Assembly (NCBI RefSeq): GCF_963677875.1
Contig: NZ_OY782569.1
Location: 124,001 to 188,000 of the forward strand
DNA length: 64,000 bases
DNA from: Thiomicrorhabdus sp.
Lineage (GTDB): Bacteria; Pseudomonadota; Gammaproteobacteria; Thiomicrospirales; Thiomicrospiraceae
Reading direction: 5' to 3'
Part shown: one piece after another, positions 1 through 8,518 of the stretch
Layout of the letters: every line of letters begins with the position of its first letter
How positions within the stretch are numbered: the stretch's first letter is position 1
Translations under genes and position numbers: made by a program
Notes under the pieces: model-generated
What the model was told of the DNA's origin: nothing
The model's database searches: none
Seen by the model: only the letters and a program-made list of their open reading frames with translations

Positions 1-883
1 GTATTCGGTTCAGGCGAGTGATCTGGGTAACGTTTTATGGCAGCTGGTACGGCAGGAACCTTTAATTGAGCTTCTCTGTTCTGCGAAAGTGACTGAGTTT
101 ACACAGGAAGATGAAGCTGTTCGGGTAAAGGTTGAAAAGCTGGCCGGCGCTGAAGACACCGGGATTGAGTGTTTGACTCGATTGCTTGTCGGAGCGGATG
201 GAACCCATTCCCGTGTGCGCGAGATCATGGGATATCCTCTGCAGGAAAAGTCCTATCATGCATTCGGGATTTTGGCAAAAATCGAGACAGAGCGCCATCC
301 GCAGGGTTGGTCATTTGAACGTTTTACCGAAGAAGGTCCGGTCGCTCTGCTTCCGATGAACGGTCATTTCCACAAGGCGGTGCTGGTCTGCCCGGAAGAG
401 AAAAAAGATTTCATCATGGCTTTGGATGATGATGCATACATCAACTTATTTGCTGAGAAAATGGGGGAGCGTTTAGGGCGGTTTACCTCGATCAGTGAGC
501 GGATTGCTTATCCGCTCAAGGAAACTTATGTCGAAAACATGACTGGAGGACGGGCTCTGCTGATGGGAAACGCTTCGCACACCCAGCATCCGGTTGCGGC
601 TCAGGGATTGAACCTGGGCATTCGGGATATTGACGATTTTCTTGAGATGGCAGCCGGTCGAACGGATCTGGGGGAGGAAAACTTTCTTCAGGCATATTCG
701 TATAAGCGTGAGCCGGATCACCGCAAAGTGATGGGGATGACGGATGGATTGATTCAGGTCTTTCAGCACTCTTCCCCGTTGGTAGGGCATTTGCGGGGCA
801 TCGGTCTGATGGCGCTGCAAAGAATGCCGAAACTAAAACGACGCTTCTCGCGTTTTGCAATGGGGAAACCGGGCAATGTCTAA
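1..883 (+). CDS. ubiH: UbiH-type FAD-dependent ubiquinone hydroxylase (5' end missing)
   Basis: This is the C-terminal part of a flavoprotein monooxygenase of the UbiH/UbiF/COQ6 family, which hydroxylates the benzoquinone ring during ubiquinone synthesis. The reading frame is open from base 2 to the stop at 881-883, so the gene starts upstream of the window and the N-terminal FAD-binding GxGxxG is not visible. Seen here are the mid-protein DG motif (VGADGTHSRVRE) and the C-terminal FAD-ribityl motif GNASHTQHPVAAQGLNLG. Its stop overlaps the start of a second hydroxylase by 8 bases, so the two are co-transcribed, as ubiH and ubiI are in E. coli. UbiH is preferred over UbiF from this order only. 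Confidence 0.8.
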   Translation, partial: YSVQASDLGNVLWQLVRQEPLIELLCSAKVTEFTQEDEAVRVKVEKLAGAEDTGIECLTRLLVGADGTHSRVREIMGYPLQEKSYHAFGILAKIETERHPQGWSFERFTEEGPVALLPMNGHFHKAVLVCPEEKKDFIMALDDDAYINLFAEKMGERLGRFTSISERIAYPLKETYVENMTGGRALLMGNASHTQHPVAAQGLNLGIRDIDDFLEMAAGRTDLGEENFLQAYSYKREPDHRKVMGMTDGLIQVFQHSSPLVGHLRGIGLMALQRMPKLKRRFSRFAMGKPGNV

Positions 884-2144
884 AGAGCAAACCTTTACAA
901 AAAAACGCTATGACCTGATTGTGGTCGGTGGCGGAATGGTTGGCGCCGCGATGGCTCTTGGCGCGGCTCAGGCAAACTTCAAGGTTCTGTTGGTCGAACG
1001 CTATCGACCGAATCTGGATTGGGATAAGCATCAGGTTTATGACGTTCGAGTCAGTGCTTTGACGCGGGCATCCGAGCGAATTCTGAAAAATCTTGGTGCT
1101 TGGCCGGGGATTGCAAACCGCCGCTTTCATCCTTTTGTCCGCATGCGGGTCTGGGATGAGAGTGCGCCGGGAGAAGTCGTTTTTTCAGCAATGGATCTGG
1201 ATGAAGAAAATCTTGGCTATACGGTTGAGAACCGCATTATTCAGGCGGCTTTGTGGGAACAAATTGAACAGCGTGATGAGATTGATCTGGTGATTGCTGA
1301 TTCGATTCAGGCGCTGGACGAATTATCCGACGGCATTGCATTGACCTTGGAAAAAACGGGGCAGGTCCGTGCCGAATTGCTTGTTGCTGCCGATGGTGCC
1401 TTTTCCCAGATTCGGGAGCTGGCGTTTATCGGATTGGATACTCACGATTATGAGCAGTGTGCGGTGGTGGGCTGTGTTAAAACCGAGAAAAGCCATGAAG
1501 ATACTTGCTGGCAGCGATATCGGAAAGACGGGCCTTTTGCCTATCTAGCGATGGCCGATAATGTCAGCTCAATTGCCTGGTATATGCCAAACGAAAAAAA
1601 AGAATGGGCCTTGTCTTTAAATGATGTGGAATTTGCCCGTGAGATCGAAGCGGCTTCAGGCGGACGTTTGGGAAAAGTTGTGCAAGTTGCGGAACGGCAA
1701 GCTTTCTCTCTGGTCAGGCGACATGCCGAGCAGTATGTCAAGCCTCATCTGGCGTTGATCGGGGATGCGGCTCATACCATTCACCCTCAGGCGGGGCAGG
1801 GAGTGAATCTGGGGTTGCTTGATATGGCGGCTTTGCTGGATGTTCTGCTGGCGGCGAGAGCAGAGCAGAAACCCATTGGAAAACGGACGGTGTTGCGACG
1901 CTACGAACGCTGGCGGCGCGGAGATAATGCGCTGGTGCAGCGCTCGATGGAAGGTTTCGACTGGCTTTTTAAGCAGGATACGGAGCTTAAAACCCTTGTT
2001 CGACAGGGGCTTTTGCCTTTGGCTGACCGCATGGGGTTTATGAAAAACTGGCTTATGGGGCAAGCTTTGAACGGACGTTCGGCCTCACCCTCTTTGGCGA
2101 GCCGATTTGTTGATCGAGACGGTGATCTACGGAAACTCGGATGA
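876..2144 (+). CDS. UbiH/UbiF/UbiI-family FAD-dependent hydroxylase
   Basis: A second ubiquinone-pathway flavin monooxygenase of 422 residues. The start at 876 (MSKEQ) is chosen over an in-frame ATG at 855 because it gives the usual family N-terminus and a short 8-base overlap with the upstream gene. The N-terminal dinucleotide-binding motif VVGGGMVGAAMA is about residue 16, the DG motif AADGAFSQIRE lies mid-protein, and GDAAHTIHPQAGQGVNLG is in the C-terminal third. Order after ubiH suggests UbiI (C5 hydroxylase), but UbiF or UbiM cannot be excluded from sequence alone. The stop overlaps the start of the ion-channel gene (ATGA at 2141), so all three genes read as one transcript. Confidence 0.82.
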   Translation: MSKEQTFTKKRYDLIVVGGGMVGAAMALGAAQANFKVLLVERYRPNLDWDKHQVYDVRVSALTRASERILKNLGAWPGIANRRFHPFVRMRVWDESAPGEVVFSAMDLDEENLGYTVENRIIQAALWEQIEQRDEIDLVIADSIQALDELSDGIALTLEKTGQVRAELLVAADGAFSQIRELAFIGLDTHDYEQCAVVGCVKTEKSHEDTCWQRYRKDGPFAYLAMADNVSSIAWYMPNEKKEWALSLNDVEFAREIEAASGGRLGKVVQVAERQAFSLVRRHAEQYVKPHLALIGDAAHTIHPQAGQGVNLGLLDMAALLDVLLAARAEQKPIGKRTVLRRYERWRRGDNALVQRSMEGFDWLFKQDTELKTLVRQGLLPLADRMGFMKNWLMGQALNGRSASPSLASRFVDRDGDLRKLG

Positions 2145-3010
2145 ATGTCAAAGCGGTATTAGGGGTTGCGGGTGTACATCGGGCTGAAAGTGATCTGGCC
2201 AATAAGGTCGGACGAATGTTCGAGTCTTTGGTTCTGCTGGCTTTGCTGGCAGTATTTGTGCAGATTGTTTTGTTTTATTCCGGCTACGTTTTTGAACCGC
2301 CTTGGTTCAATGCCTTGGTCTGGGGCGTTTTTGCTCTGGAAATGCTGGCCAATCTTTTTCTGGTTCGCGACCGTTGGCGTTATGTACGACAAAACTGGTT
2401 GAACCTTGCAATTGTTGTCCTGGCCTTTCCGATGATCAATTGGGGCAGTAGCTGGGTGCTGGTGGTTCGCTCCTTGCGCTTGATTCTATTGATCCGCTTT
2501 TTTACCAGTTTCTTCAAAGACGCCATCATCATTCTCAAGAGTAACCGCTTCGGGCAAACGCTGATCGGCTTTGCATTGCTGATCATCGGAGCAGGTTCGA
2601 TTTTTGCTTATCTGGAAGATCGTTCTTTCGTTGATGGTATCTGGTATGCCATCGTCACTATCACTACCGTCGGCTACGGTGATGTGGTTCCTCAGTCCGA
2701 GCATGGAAGAATTTTCGGGGCAGTGTTGATTTTGTTCGGGGTCTTGTTTTTCTCGCTGGTGACGGCCAATATTTCTGCATTCCTGATCGGCAGTGATCAA
2801 CGCCGTTTGGAAAAGGATATTCTGGAATACATGAAGCAGACTGAAAACCGTCTGGCAAAGCAGTCTTTGCAGAATGAGAAATATGTCGAGAGGCTGATGA
2901 CGCATTATTCGGCGGAAATCGCGTCTTTAAAAAAAGAACTCTCCGAGATGCGCAAGCGAGAGCGGATGGAAGAAATTAATGCCCGCCTCCATCAGGATAA
3001 GCGTGAATAA
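2141..3010 (+). CDS. Voltage-gated-like potassium channel
   Basis: A 289-residue integral membrane protein of the voltage-gated cation channel superfamily. Hydrophobic helices fall near residues 29-48, 56-75, 86-100 and 104-120. The last carries spaced arginines (VVRSLRLILLIRF) like an S4 sensor. A pore module follows with helices at 138-157 and 190-212 around the K+ selectivity filter TTVGYGD at 175-181. Residues about 220-285 are highly charged with a heptad-like pattern and probably form a cytoplasmic coiled coil. The ATG overlaps the stop of the upstream flavin hydroxylase, so it is translationally coupled to the ubi genes, with no obvious functional link. Confidence 0.85.
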   Translation: MNVKAVLGVAGVHRAESDLANKVGRMFESLVLLALLAVFVQIVLFYSGYVFEPPWFNALVWGVFALEMLANLFLVRDRWRYVRQNWLNLAIVVLAFPMINWGSSWVLVVRSLRLILLIRFFTSFFKDAIIILKSNRFGQTLIGFALLIIGAGSIFAYLEDRSFVDGIWYAIVTITTVGYGDVVPQSEHGRIFGAVLILFGVLFFSLVTANISAFLIGSDQRRLEKDILEYMKQTENRLAKQSLQNEKYVERLMTHYSAEIASLKKELSEMRKRERMEEINARLHQDKRE

Positions 3011-3089
3011 GTGGAAAGAAGTCAGGATTTTTCAATAAATTCGGCGTAGAATGGGCTTGGTAATAAAATTTATGAGGCAATTAAGTTAT

Positions 3090-3118
3090 TTGACTTTTTT
3101 GGAATGACCTCCTATATT
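3090..3118 (+). promoter_or_regulatory. Candidate sigma70 promoter of the LysR gene
   Basis: TTGACT (3090-3095) and TATATT (3113-3118) are separated by 17 bases, a close match to the sigma70 consensus. It sits about 50 bases before the LysR start codon in an AT-rich gap. Seen by eye only. Confidence 0.55.
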
Positions 3119-3168
3119 CATCAAATTCGTAAAAAGTTTTTTATAGAAAATCATAAAGGAAATTTCGG

Positions 3169-4122
3169 ATGGCAGATAGACGTCTTCAGGTATTCCATAC
3201 GGTTGCAAAGGTTATGAGTTTTACCAAAGCCGCAGAGACGCTTCACATGACTCAGCCTGCGGTAACCTTTCAGGTTAAGCAGCTTGAAGATTTTTTTAAT
3301 ACCCGCCTATTCGATCGAACCCACAATAAGATTACCCTCACCGAAGCCGGCAAGGTTGTTTATAACTACGCCGATCAGATTCTCGAACATTACGAAAAAA
3401 TGAACAGCGAAGTTCGCGAATTAACCGGCGAAGTCACCGGAACACTGGTGATCGGAGCCAGTACGACAATTGCTGAATACATGTTGCCGAGCTTGCTGGG
3501 CGCATTCAAAAAGCAATTTGAAGACGTCAATATTCGTCTGCAGGTCGGCAATACCGATGCGATTGTTTCGATGGTTGAGAATAATATGATCGATTTGGGG
3601 TTGGTTGAAGCGCCGGTTCAAAACAAAAACCTTGAAGTGGATGTGTGTCGTATTGATGAGATGCAATTGATCTGTCCGAACGAACACCCTCTGGCGAAAC
3701 GGGATAAGGTGACGGTTGAAGATCTTCGTAAGTACGGTTACATTTCGCGTGAAGAAGGGTCGGGGTCGCGTTCGGTTATCGATACCTACATTCGAGAACA
3801 GGGATTGAGTTACAGCGATTTGAACGTTGTGATGGAGTTGGGAAGTCCCGAAGCGGTCAAGATGGCGGTAGAGTCGGATGTCGGTGTGGCGATTGTTTCG
3901 AGAACGACTCTGGCGAAAGAGTTGCAGTTGAACACTTTGAAGGCTATTCCGCTTGATCCTCCGATTCTGCGTCCTTTCTCGCATGTGCGTCAAAAACATA
4001 AATTCCGTCATCGTGCGGTTGGCGAGTTGCTGGAGTTTGCCATCAACTATTGTCGTGCCCGCGCTCAGGAATTGGGGTTCCGTATTCCAACTGAGGAAGA
4101 GCAAAAAACCATGGGGCGTTAA
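3169..4122 (+). CDS. LysR-family transcriptional regulator
   Basis: A 317-residue LysR-type regulator. The N-terminal winged helix-turn-helix (residues about 4-62) contains the family signature FTKAAETLHMTQPAVTFQVKQLE. An effector-binding domain of the type 2 periplasmic-binding fold follows from about residue 88. Length and start fit the family, and AAAGGA precedes the ATG. It resembles the CysB/CbbR/YeiE group in general, but I cannot assign the effector. It stands alone, with a candidate promoter at 3090-3118 and a strong terminator downstream. In a sulfur-oxidizing autotroph, control of CO2 fixation or sulfur genes is possible, but nothing nearby shows it. Confidence 0.88.
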   Translation: MADRRLQVFHTVAKVMSFTKAAETLHMTQPAVTFQVKQLEDFFNTRLFDRTHNKITLTEAGKVVYNYADQILEHYEKMNSEVRELTGEVTGTLVIGASTTIAEYMLPSLLGAFKKQFEDVNIRLQVGNTDAIVSMVENNMIDLGLVEAPVQNKNLEVDVCRIDEMQLICPNEHPLAKRDKVTVEDLRKYGYISREEGSGSRSVIDTYIREQGLSYSDLNVVMELGSPEAVKMAVESDVGVAIVSRTTLAKELQLNTLKAIPLDPPILRPFSHVRQKHKFRHRAVGELLEFAINYCRARAQELGFRIPTEEEQKTMGR

Positions 4123-4186
4123 TGCCGCACGGAGTTCAAGTCCTTAGGTGAGCAGACATTTTAGTTTAAAGTTCTAAAATAGATGC

Positions 4187-4229
4187 CCCAAATAAAAAAC
4201 CGAGCATTGCTCGGTTTTTTATTTGGGTA
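4187..4229. terminator. Bidirectional intrinsic terminator
   Basis: A near-perfect inverted repeat with core ACCGAGC-ATT-GCTCGGT is flanked by A and T runs on both sides. It serves the convergent LysR gene (+) and phoH gene (-). Confidence 0.9.
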
Positions 4230-4246
4230 AAGAGGCGGGTGAGAAT

Positions 4247-5653
4247 CTAGAGATTGTCTGAAGCAAATTCTGCCAGGCGCGAACGCTCTCCCTGTTGCAA
4301 AGTAATATGCGCGCTGTGATTCCAGGATTTGAAGCGGTCGACAATATAGGTCAACCCGGTCGTGGTTTCAGTCAGGTAAGGGGAATCGATCTGGCTGATG
4401 TTTCCAAGGCAGACGACTTTGGTGCCTTCACCAGCACGAGTAACCAGCGTTTTCATCTGTTTCGGCGTCAGGTTCTGCGCCTCGTCGATAATGATGTATT
4501 TATGCTGGAAGGTTCGGCCGCGCATGAAGTTCATGGATTTGATTTTGATGCGCTTGCTCAACAGCTGTTGAGTACTTTCTTTTTCCCAGTCGGTATAGCC
4601 GTCCGATTCGGTCAGCACCTCCAAGTTGTCCATCAGGGCACCCATCCACGGCGTCATTTTTTCTTCTTCGGTCCCGGGCAGGAAGCCGATGTCTTCACCA
4701 ACCGGAATGGTTGCCCGGGTCATGATGATTTCGTTGTACAGATTGCGATCAAGTGTCTGTTCCAGCGCTGCCGCTAATGCCAGCAGGGTTTTACCGGTTC
4801 CGGCAACCCCCAAAAGTGAAACGAAGTCGATTTCGGGGTCCATCAAGTAGTTCAGAGCAATATTCTGCTCGGCGTTACGGGCGTTGATTCCCCAGACATT
4901 GTGATTTGGCTGGTTGAAATCCTGAAGATATTCCAGAATGGCTTTGTTGTGATGCACTTCGCGGACAATCGCGTTGAAGCCGGCGTCGTTCTGGCTGATC
5001 AGACACTGATTAGGGTACCAGCGGCAATGCTCGTCAATCTCCAGCTCGTAAAAGGTGCGGCCTTCTTCCTGCCAGGATTTCATGTTTTTGCCGTGTTCCT
5101 CAAAGAAATGTTCCGGCAGGTATTCCCAGCCGGTGTACAGCAGATCGGCATCTTCCAGTACGCGGTCATTGTAATAGTCTTCTGAATGCAGACCGACCGC
5201 CGAGGATTTGATGCGCATATTAATGTCTTTGGTGACCAGAGTGACATTGCGTTTATTGTATTTTTCTTTTAAGGCCAGGCCGGTTTGCAGAATATGGTTA
5301 TCGGCTTTGTGGCTTGGCAGGGAAGCCGGCAGTTCCGCGACCAGTGGTTCGGTTTCGAAAAACAATTTTCCCAGATGCAGGTCGTCCTGATTCGGGTTAG
5401 GATGGATTCTTTCCAGCGACAGGCCGTTTTTGATGTCTTCAAACGTTGCGTCGCTGATGATCTGGTCGATCAAACGGTTGGTTTCGCGAACATTGCGGGA
5501 AACTTCCGACATCCCTTTTTTCCCGGCATCCAATTCTTCGAGGACCGTCATGGAAATGAAAATATCATGCTCTTCAAAGTTGAAGAGTGCCATGGGGTCG
5601 TGCATTAGGACGTTGGTGTCGAGAATAAACAGGCGGCGGTGTTCGTTGGTCAT
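4247..5653 (-). CDS. PhoH-family ATPase with N-terminal PIN domain
   Basis: A 468-residue two-domain protein. Residues about 8-150 form a PIN-type nuclease domain with the acidic start LFILDTNVLMHDP and further acidic positions (LEELDAGKKG). The C-terminal half is a PhoH-type RNA helicase/ATPase with Walker A GVAGTGKTLLA near residue 284 and Walker B IIIDEAQNL. This PIN-PhoH architecture is the YlaK/PhoH2-like family, thought to act in RNA processing. The exact substrate is unknown. The gene lies 31 bases downstream of bcp on the same strand, so the two probably share a promoter in the bcp-dapA gap. Confidence 0.88.
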   Translation of the reverse strand: MTNEHRRLFILDTNVLMHDPMALFNFEEHDIFISMTVLEELDAGKKGMSEVSRNVRETNRLIDQIISDATFEDIKNGLSLERIHPNPNQDDLHLGKLFFETEPLVAELPASLPSHKADNHILQTGLALKEKYNKRNVTLVTKDINMRIKSSAVGLHSEDYYNDRVLEDADLLYTGWEYLPEHFFEEHGKNMKSWQEEGRTFYELEIDEHCRWYPNQCLISQNDAGFNAIVREVHHNKAILEYLQDFNQPNHNVWGINARNAEQNIALNYLMDPEIDFVSLLGVAGTGKTLLALAAALEQTLDRNLYNEIIMTRATIPVGEDIGFLPGTEEEKMTPWMGALMDNLEVLTESDGYTDWEKESTQQLLSKRIKIKSMNFMRGRTFQHKYIIIDEAQNLTPKQMKTLVTRAGEGTKVVCLGNISQIDSPYLTETTTGLTYIVDRFKSWNHSAHITLQQGERSRLAEFASDNL

Positions 5654-5684
5654 AACAAGCTCCTTGCTTGAACGGAATCGATGC

Positions 5685-6161
5685 TCACAGAGCGGTGGTA
5701 ATCTCTTTTAAAGTCTCCAAGACTTCTTCGGCGTGGCCCTTGACTTTGACTTTGCGCCATTCGTGCAGAGTCTTGCCTTGAGGATCGAGCAGGAAAGTGC
5801 TGCGCACGATGCCCATGTATTCTTTGCCGAAATTTTTCTTTAACTGGTAGACACCAAAGGCGGAACACAGGCTGGCTTCCGGGTCGGAGACCAGATCGAA
5901 TTCGAATCCCTGCTTGTTTTTGAAGTTTTCGTGGCGTTTGATCGAATCCAGTGAGACGCCGTAAATTTCGGCACCAAGCTGTTTGAATTCCGGGAGCAGG
6001 CGTTGGAAGTCGAGGCCTTCGGTCGTACAGCCTGGAGTGCTGTCTTTCGGATAGAAGTAGAGAACGCTGTAGTGGCCTGTCAGAGTTTGTGAAGTAAAGG
6101 GTTGCGGGTTGGTTGATTCCAGTTGAACGGACGGTAAGAGTCCGTCGGTTGATTGGGTCAT
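5685..6161 (-). CDS. bcp: Peroxiredoxin, Bcp/PrxQ family
   Basis: A thioredoxin-dependent thiol peroxidase of 158 residues. The start at 6161 (MTQSTDG) is chosen over an upstream ATG at 6239 because it gives the normal Bcp length and is preceded by AGGA. The peroxidatic cysteine is C45 in the motif STPGCTTE. The resolving cysteine usually found five residues later in E. coli-type Bcp is replaced by leucine. The only other visible cysteine is C99 (ASLCSAFGV). The enzyme may therefore work as a 1-Cys peroxiredoxin or use C99. The gene is upstream of phoH in a two-gene minus-strand operon and divergent from dapA. Confidence 0.9.
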   Translation of the reverse strand: MTQSTDGLLPSVQLESTNPQPFTSQTLTGHYSVLYFYPKDSTPGCTTEGLDFQRLLPEFKQLGAEIYGVSLDSIKRHENFKNKQGFEFDLVSDPEASLCSAFGVYQLKKNFGKEYMGIVRSTFLLDPQGKTLHEWRKVKVKGHAEEVLETLKEITTAL

Positions 6162-6385
6162 AGGGGTGGTTCCTGGTAGACGTATTTTGTCGTTTTCAAT
6201 CTTTTTACGGTTTTCAGTATGACGATTTTTGCCAAACATCGCAATAGCAGATTTGCAGGAATTCCGCTTTTGCAGTCAAAGCATTTTAGCATCCGGAATA
6301 TGCCGATTATTTGGTTGAAGTGTGTTGGGGGAACGGTTAAGATTACTCTTTTTGAAAATTCGTTAAAATTCTGGAGATTTGCGCT

Positions 6386-7264
6386 GTGTTTAGAGGCAGT
6401 ATGGTGGCTTTGGTTACGCCGATGTTAGACGATGAATCCGTTGATTTCGCTTCGTTAGAAAAGTTGCTTGAGTTCCATATTGCGGAAAAAACCGATGCAA
6501 TCGTTGCCGTGGGAACGACCGGCGAATCCGCAACATTGAATTTCGATGAACACTGCGAAGTTGTTCGTTTTGTGGTCGAGAAAGTCAACGGGCGGGTTCC
6601 GGTTATTGCCGGCACCGGAGCCAATTCCACTCAGGAAGCTATCGAGCTGACGCAGTGTGCAAAAGATGCTGGAGCGGATGCCTGTTTACTGGTGACGCCT
6701 TACTACAATAAACCGACTCAGGAAGGTTTGTATCTGCACTATAAGAAAATTGCCGAAAGCGTGGATATCCCGCAGATTCTTTATAATGTGCCGGGGCGTA
6801 CTGCCTGCGACCTTCTTCCGGAAACCGTTATCAGATTGTCGAAAATTTCAAATATTATCGGCATTAAAGAAGCTACCGGCGAAATTTCACGTGTTGCCGA
6901 AATTCAAGCGGGGGCGGGAGACGATTTTGATCTGTATACCGGTGATGATGCTTCCGCAATCGATTTTATCCTTGCGGGAGGGCACGGCGGCATTTCGGTG
7001 ACTGCCAATGTGGCTCCAGGAAGGTTGCACGCTGCCTATGCGGCCGCTTTGGCCGGGAATGAAGCCGAAGCTCGATCTCTGGATTCGTCCCTGCAAGCGT
7101 TGCATAAGGACTTATTTGTTGAGTCGAATCCGATTCCGGTTAAATGGGCCGTGGCGCAGATGGGCTTGTGCGGTCTGGCGATTCGTTTGCCTTTGACACC
7201 GCTTTCCCGAGATGCGCAACCCGTTGTCAGACAGGCAATGGAACAAGCAGGCATTAAACTGTAA
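6386..7264 (+). CDS. dapA: 4-hydroxy-tetrahydrodipicolinate synthase
   Basis: DapA condenses pyruvate with aspartate semialdehyde in the lysine/diaminopimelate pathway. The protein has the standard 292 residues and a GTG start preceded by GGAG. The Schiff-base lysine is K161 (IIGIKEATG), with Y133, R138 and the substrate-binding GTTGES (43-48) all in place. It is followed 57 bases later by bamC without an intervening terminator, the dapA-bamC order common in gammaproteobacteria. Confidence 0.97.
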   Translation: MFRGSMVALVTPMLDDESVDFASLEKLLEFHIAEKTDAIVAVGTTGESATLNFDEHCEVVRFVVEKVNGRVPVIAGTGANSTQEAIELTQCAKDAGADACLLVTPYYNKPTQEGLYLHYKKIAESVDIPQILYNVPGRTACDLLPETVIRLSKISNIIGIKEATGEISRVAEIQAGAGDDFDLYTGDDASAIDFILAGGHGGISVTANVAPGRLHAAYAAALAGNEAEARSLDSSLQALHKDLFVESNPIPVKWAVAQMGLCGLAIRLPLTPLSRDAQPVVRQAMEQAGIKL

Positions 7265-7321
7265 TATGCTGTAATATTTTGAGTGCCTTCCAATTTCATT
7301 TTTAATAAAGGTTAAGCGTTT

Positions 7322-8458
7322 ATGCGCCTCCAATCAAAAGCGTTACTGATTTCCTCTTCTTTTGTCCTCGTTAATTTAAGCGGTTGCTCAACGATTTCCG
7401 GCCTTTTCAGTGGTGGAGATGACAATTACCGTGACACTCAAGGTCAGGTTGTTGAAAATCTGGAAATACCGCCGAATCTTTTTAGTCCGGCTAAAGAGCA
7501 AAGCAAAATGTCGATGGCTTTGGCCAAGGCGGAGCGTAATGCCGAGTTGAAGCAGGCTCAGGTGAATAAAATTCCTTCGTATGAAGCTCAGGGCATTTCA
7601 ATTGTTTCAAATCTTTCCGAGCGCTGGTTGCAAATCGAGTCGATGGAAGCTGATAAAGCCTGGGATGCCTTATTGCATTTCTTTGAAAGTCAGGGCTTTG
7701 ATATTTCGGAACAGCGCAAAGACATCGGTGTCATTAAAACCGCTTATAAAAAACGTGCCGAAATTGTTCCGAAATCGGAATTCGGTCCGATCACCCGTAT
7801 GTTGAATGCATGGCGTCCGGAAGTTGCCGAAGGAGCCTTGGATAAGTTCATTGCCCGTATGGAAGCCGAAAACGGCCAAGTCCGAATTTATATCAATCAT
7901 CACATGATGTTCACCAATGCTCCGAGCGAGGTTACCGGGTCGGATGACGAAGCCAGTACCGATACTTATCGAGTACTGCCTTACAGCCCGGTAATGGAAG
8001 CTGAAGAACTGTATCAGGCAATGGTCTTTTTCGGTAGCAGTAAAGAGCAGGCAATGACCCAGATCGAAGCGACCGAAAATATGGTCGAGATTGAAGGCGG
8101 CCACGAGTTTGACGGTTTGATTCTACTGGCGGGTGCCGAGCAGAGCTGGAACTATCTGCAATCGACTGTTTATCGCGCCGACTGGACGATCGAGAAACTG
8201 GATACCAACCAGAAAACGCTGTGGGTGAATGTACCTGAAACATTGCGTGAGTCTGAAGGCTTGCTTTCTAAGCTGGCTTTCTGGAAATCATCTTCTGCAA
8301 AAGCGCTTCCGAAGCAGTTGCTTCTGCGATTAAACGATTATCAGGATGATGCACAGAAAACGCTGCTGGAAGTGGACGTGCCGGAAGGCGTCACACCTTT
8401 GACGGTAGAGCAACGTCGTTATGTATTTGAAAGCTTGGGATTATTAGGAAAACGTTAA
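7322..8458 (+). CDS. bamC: Outer-membrane assembly lipoprotein BamC (NlpB)
   Basis: A 378-residue lipoprotein of the BAM complex that folds beta-barrel proteins into the outer membrane. A lipoprotein signal peptide ends in LSGC with the modified cysteine at residue 22. The unstructured BamC N-terminal segment (EIPPNL) follows, then two helix-grip domains. Position directly behind dapA supports the call, because sequence conservation in BamC is otherwise low. A terminator follows at 8473-8502. Confidence 0.87.
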   Translation: MRLQSKALLISSSFVLVNLSGCSTISGLFSGGDDNYRDTQGQVVENLEIPPNLFSPAKEQSKMSMALAKAERNAELKQAQVNKIPSYEAQGISIVSNLSERWLQIESMEADKAWDALLHFFESQGFDISEQRKDIGVIKTAYKKRAEIVPKSEFGPITRMLNAWRPEVAEGALDKFIARMEAENGQVRIYINHHMMFTNAPSEVTGSDDEASTDTYRVLPYSPVMEAEELYQAMVFFGSSKEQAMTQIEATENMVEIEGGHEFDGLILLAGAEQSWNYLQSTVYRADWTIEKLDTNQKTLWVNVPETLRESEGLLSKLAFWKSSSAKALPKQLLLRLNDYQDDAQKTLLEVDVPEGVTPLTVEQRRYVFESLGLLGKR

Positions 8459-8472
8459 TCCGGCTTAAAATC

Positions 8473-8502
8473 GCCCTCCATGTCTGAGGGCTTTGTTTTT
8501 TT
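8473..8502 (+). terminator. Intrinsic terminator after bamC
   Basis: GCCCTC and GAGGGC form a 6-bp stem with a 7-base loop, followed by a T-rich tract (TTTGTTTTTTT). An in-frame ATG of purL at 8480 falls inside this hairpin and is therefore not used as the purL start. Confidence 0.85.
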
Positions 8503-8518
8503 GAAAGGGCAAAAAACT

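Noticed and set aside
6162..6239. Upstream ATG for bcp
   Set aside because: It adds 26 residues outside the Bcp family and has no ribosome site, while 6161 has AGGA.
8480..8518. ATG 39 bases upstream of the chosen purL start
   Set aside because: It lies in the loop side of the bamC terminator hairpin and would add 13 residues not typical of PurL.
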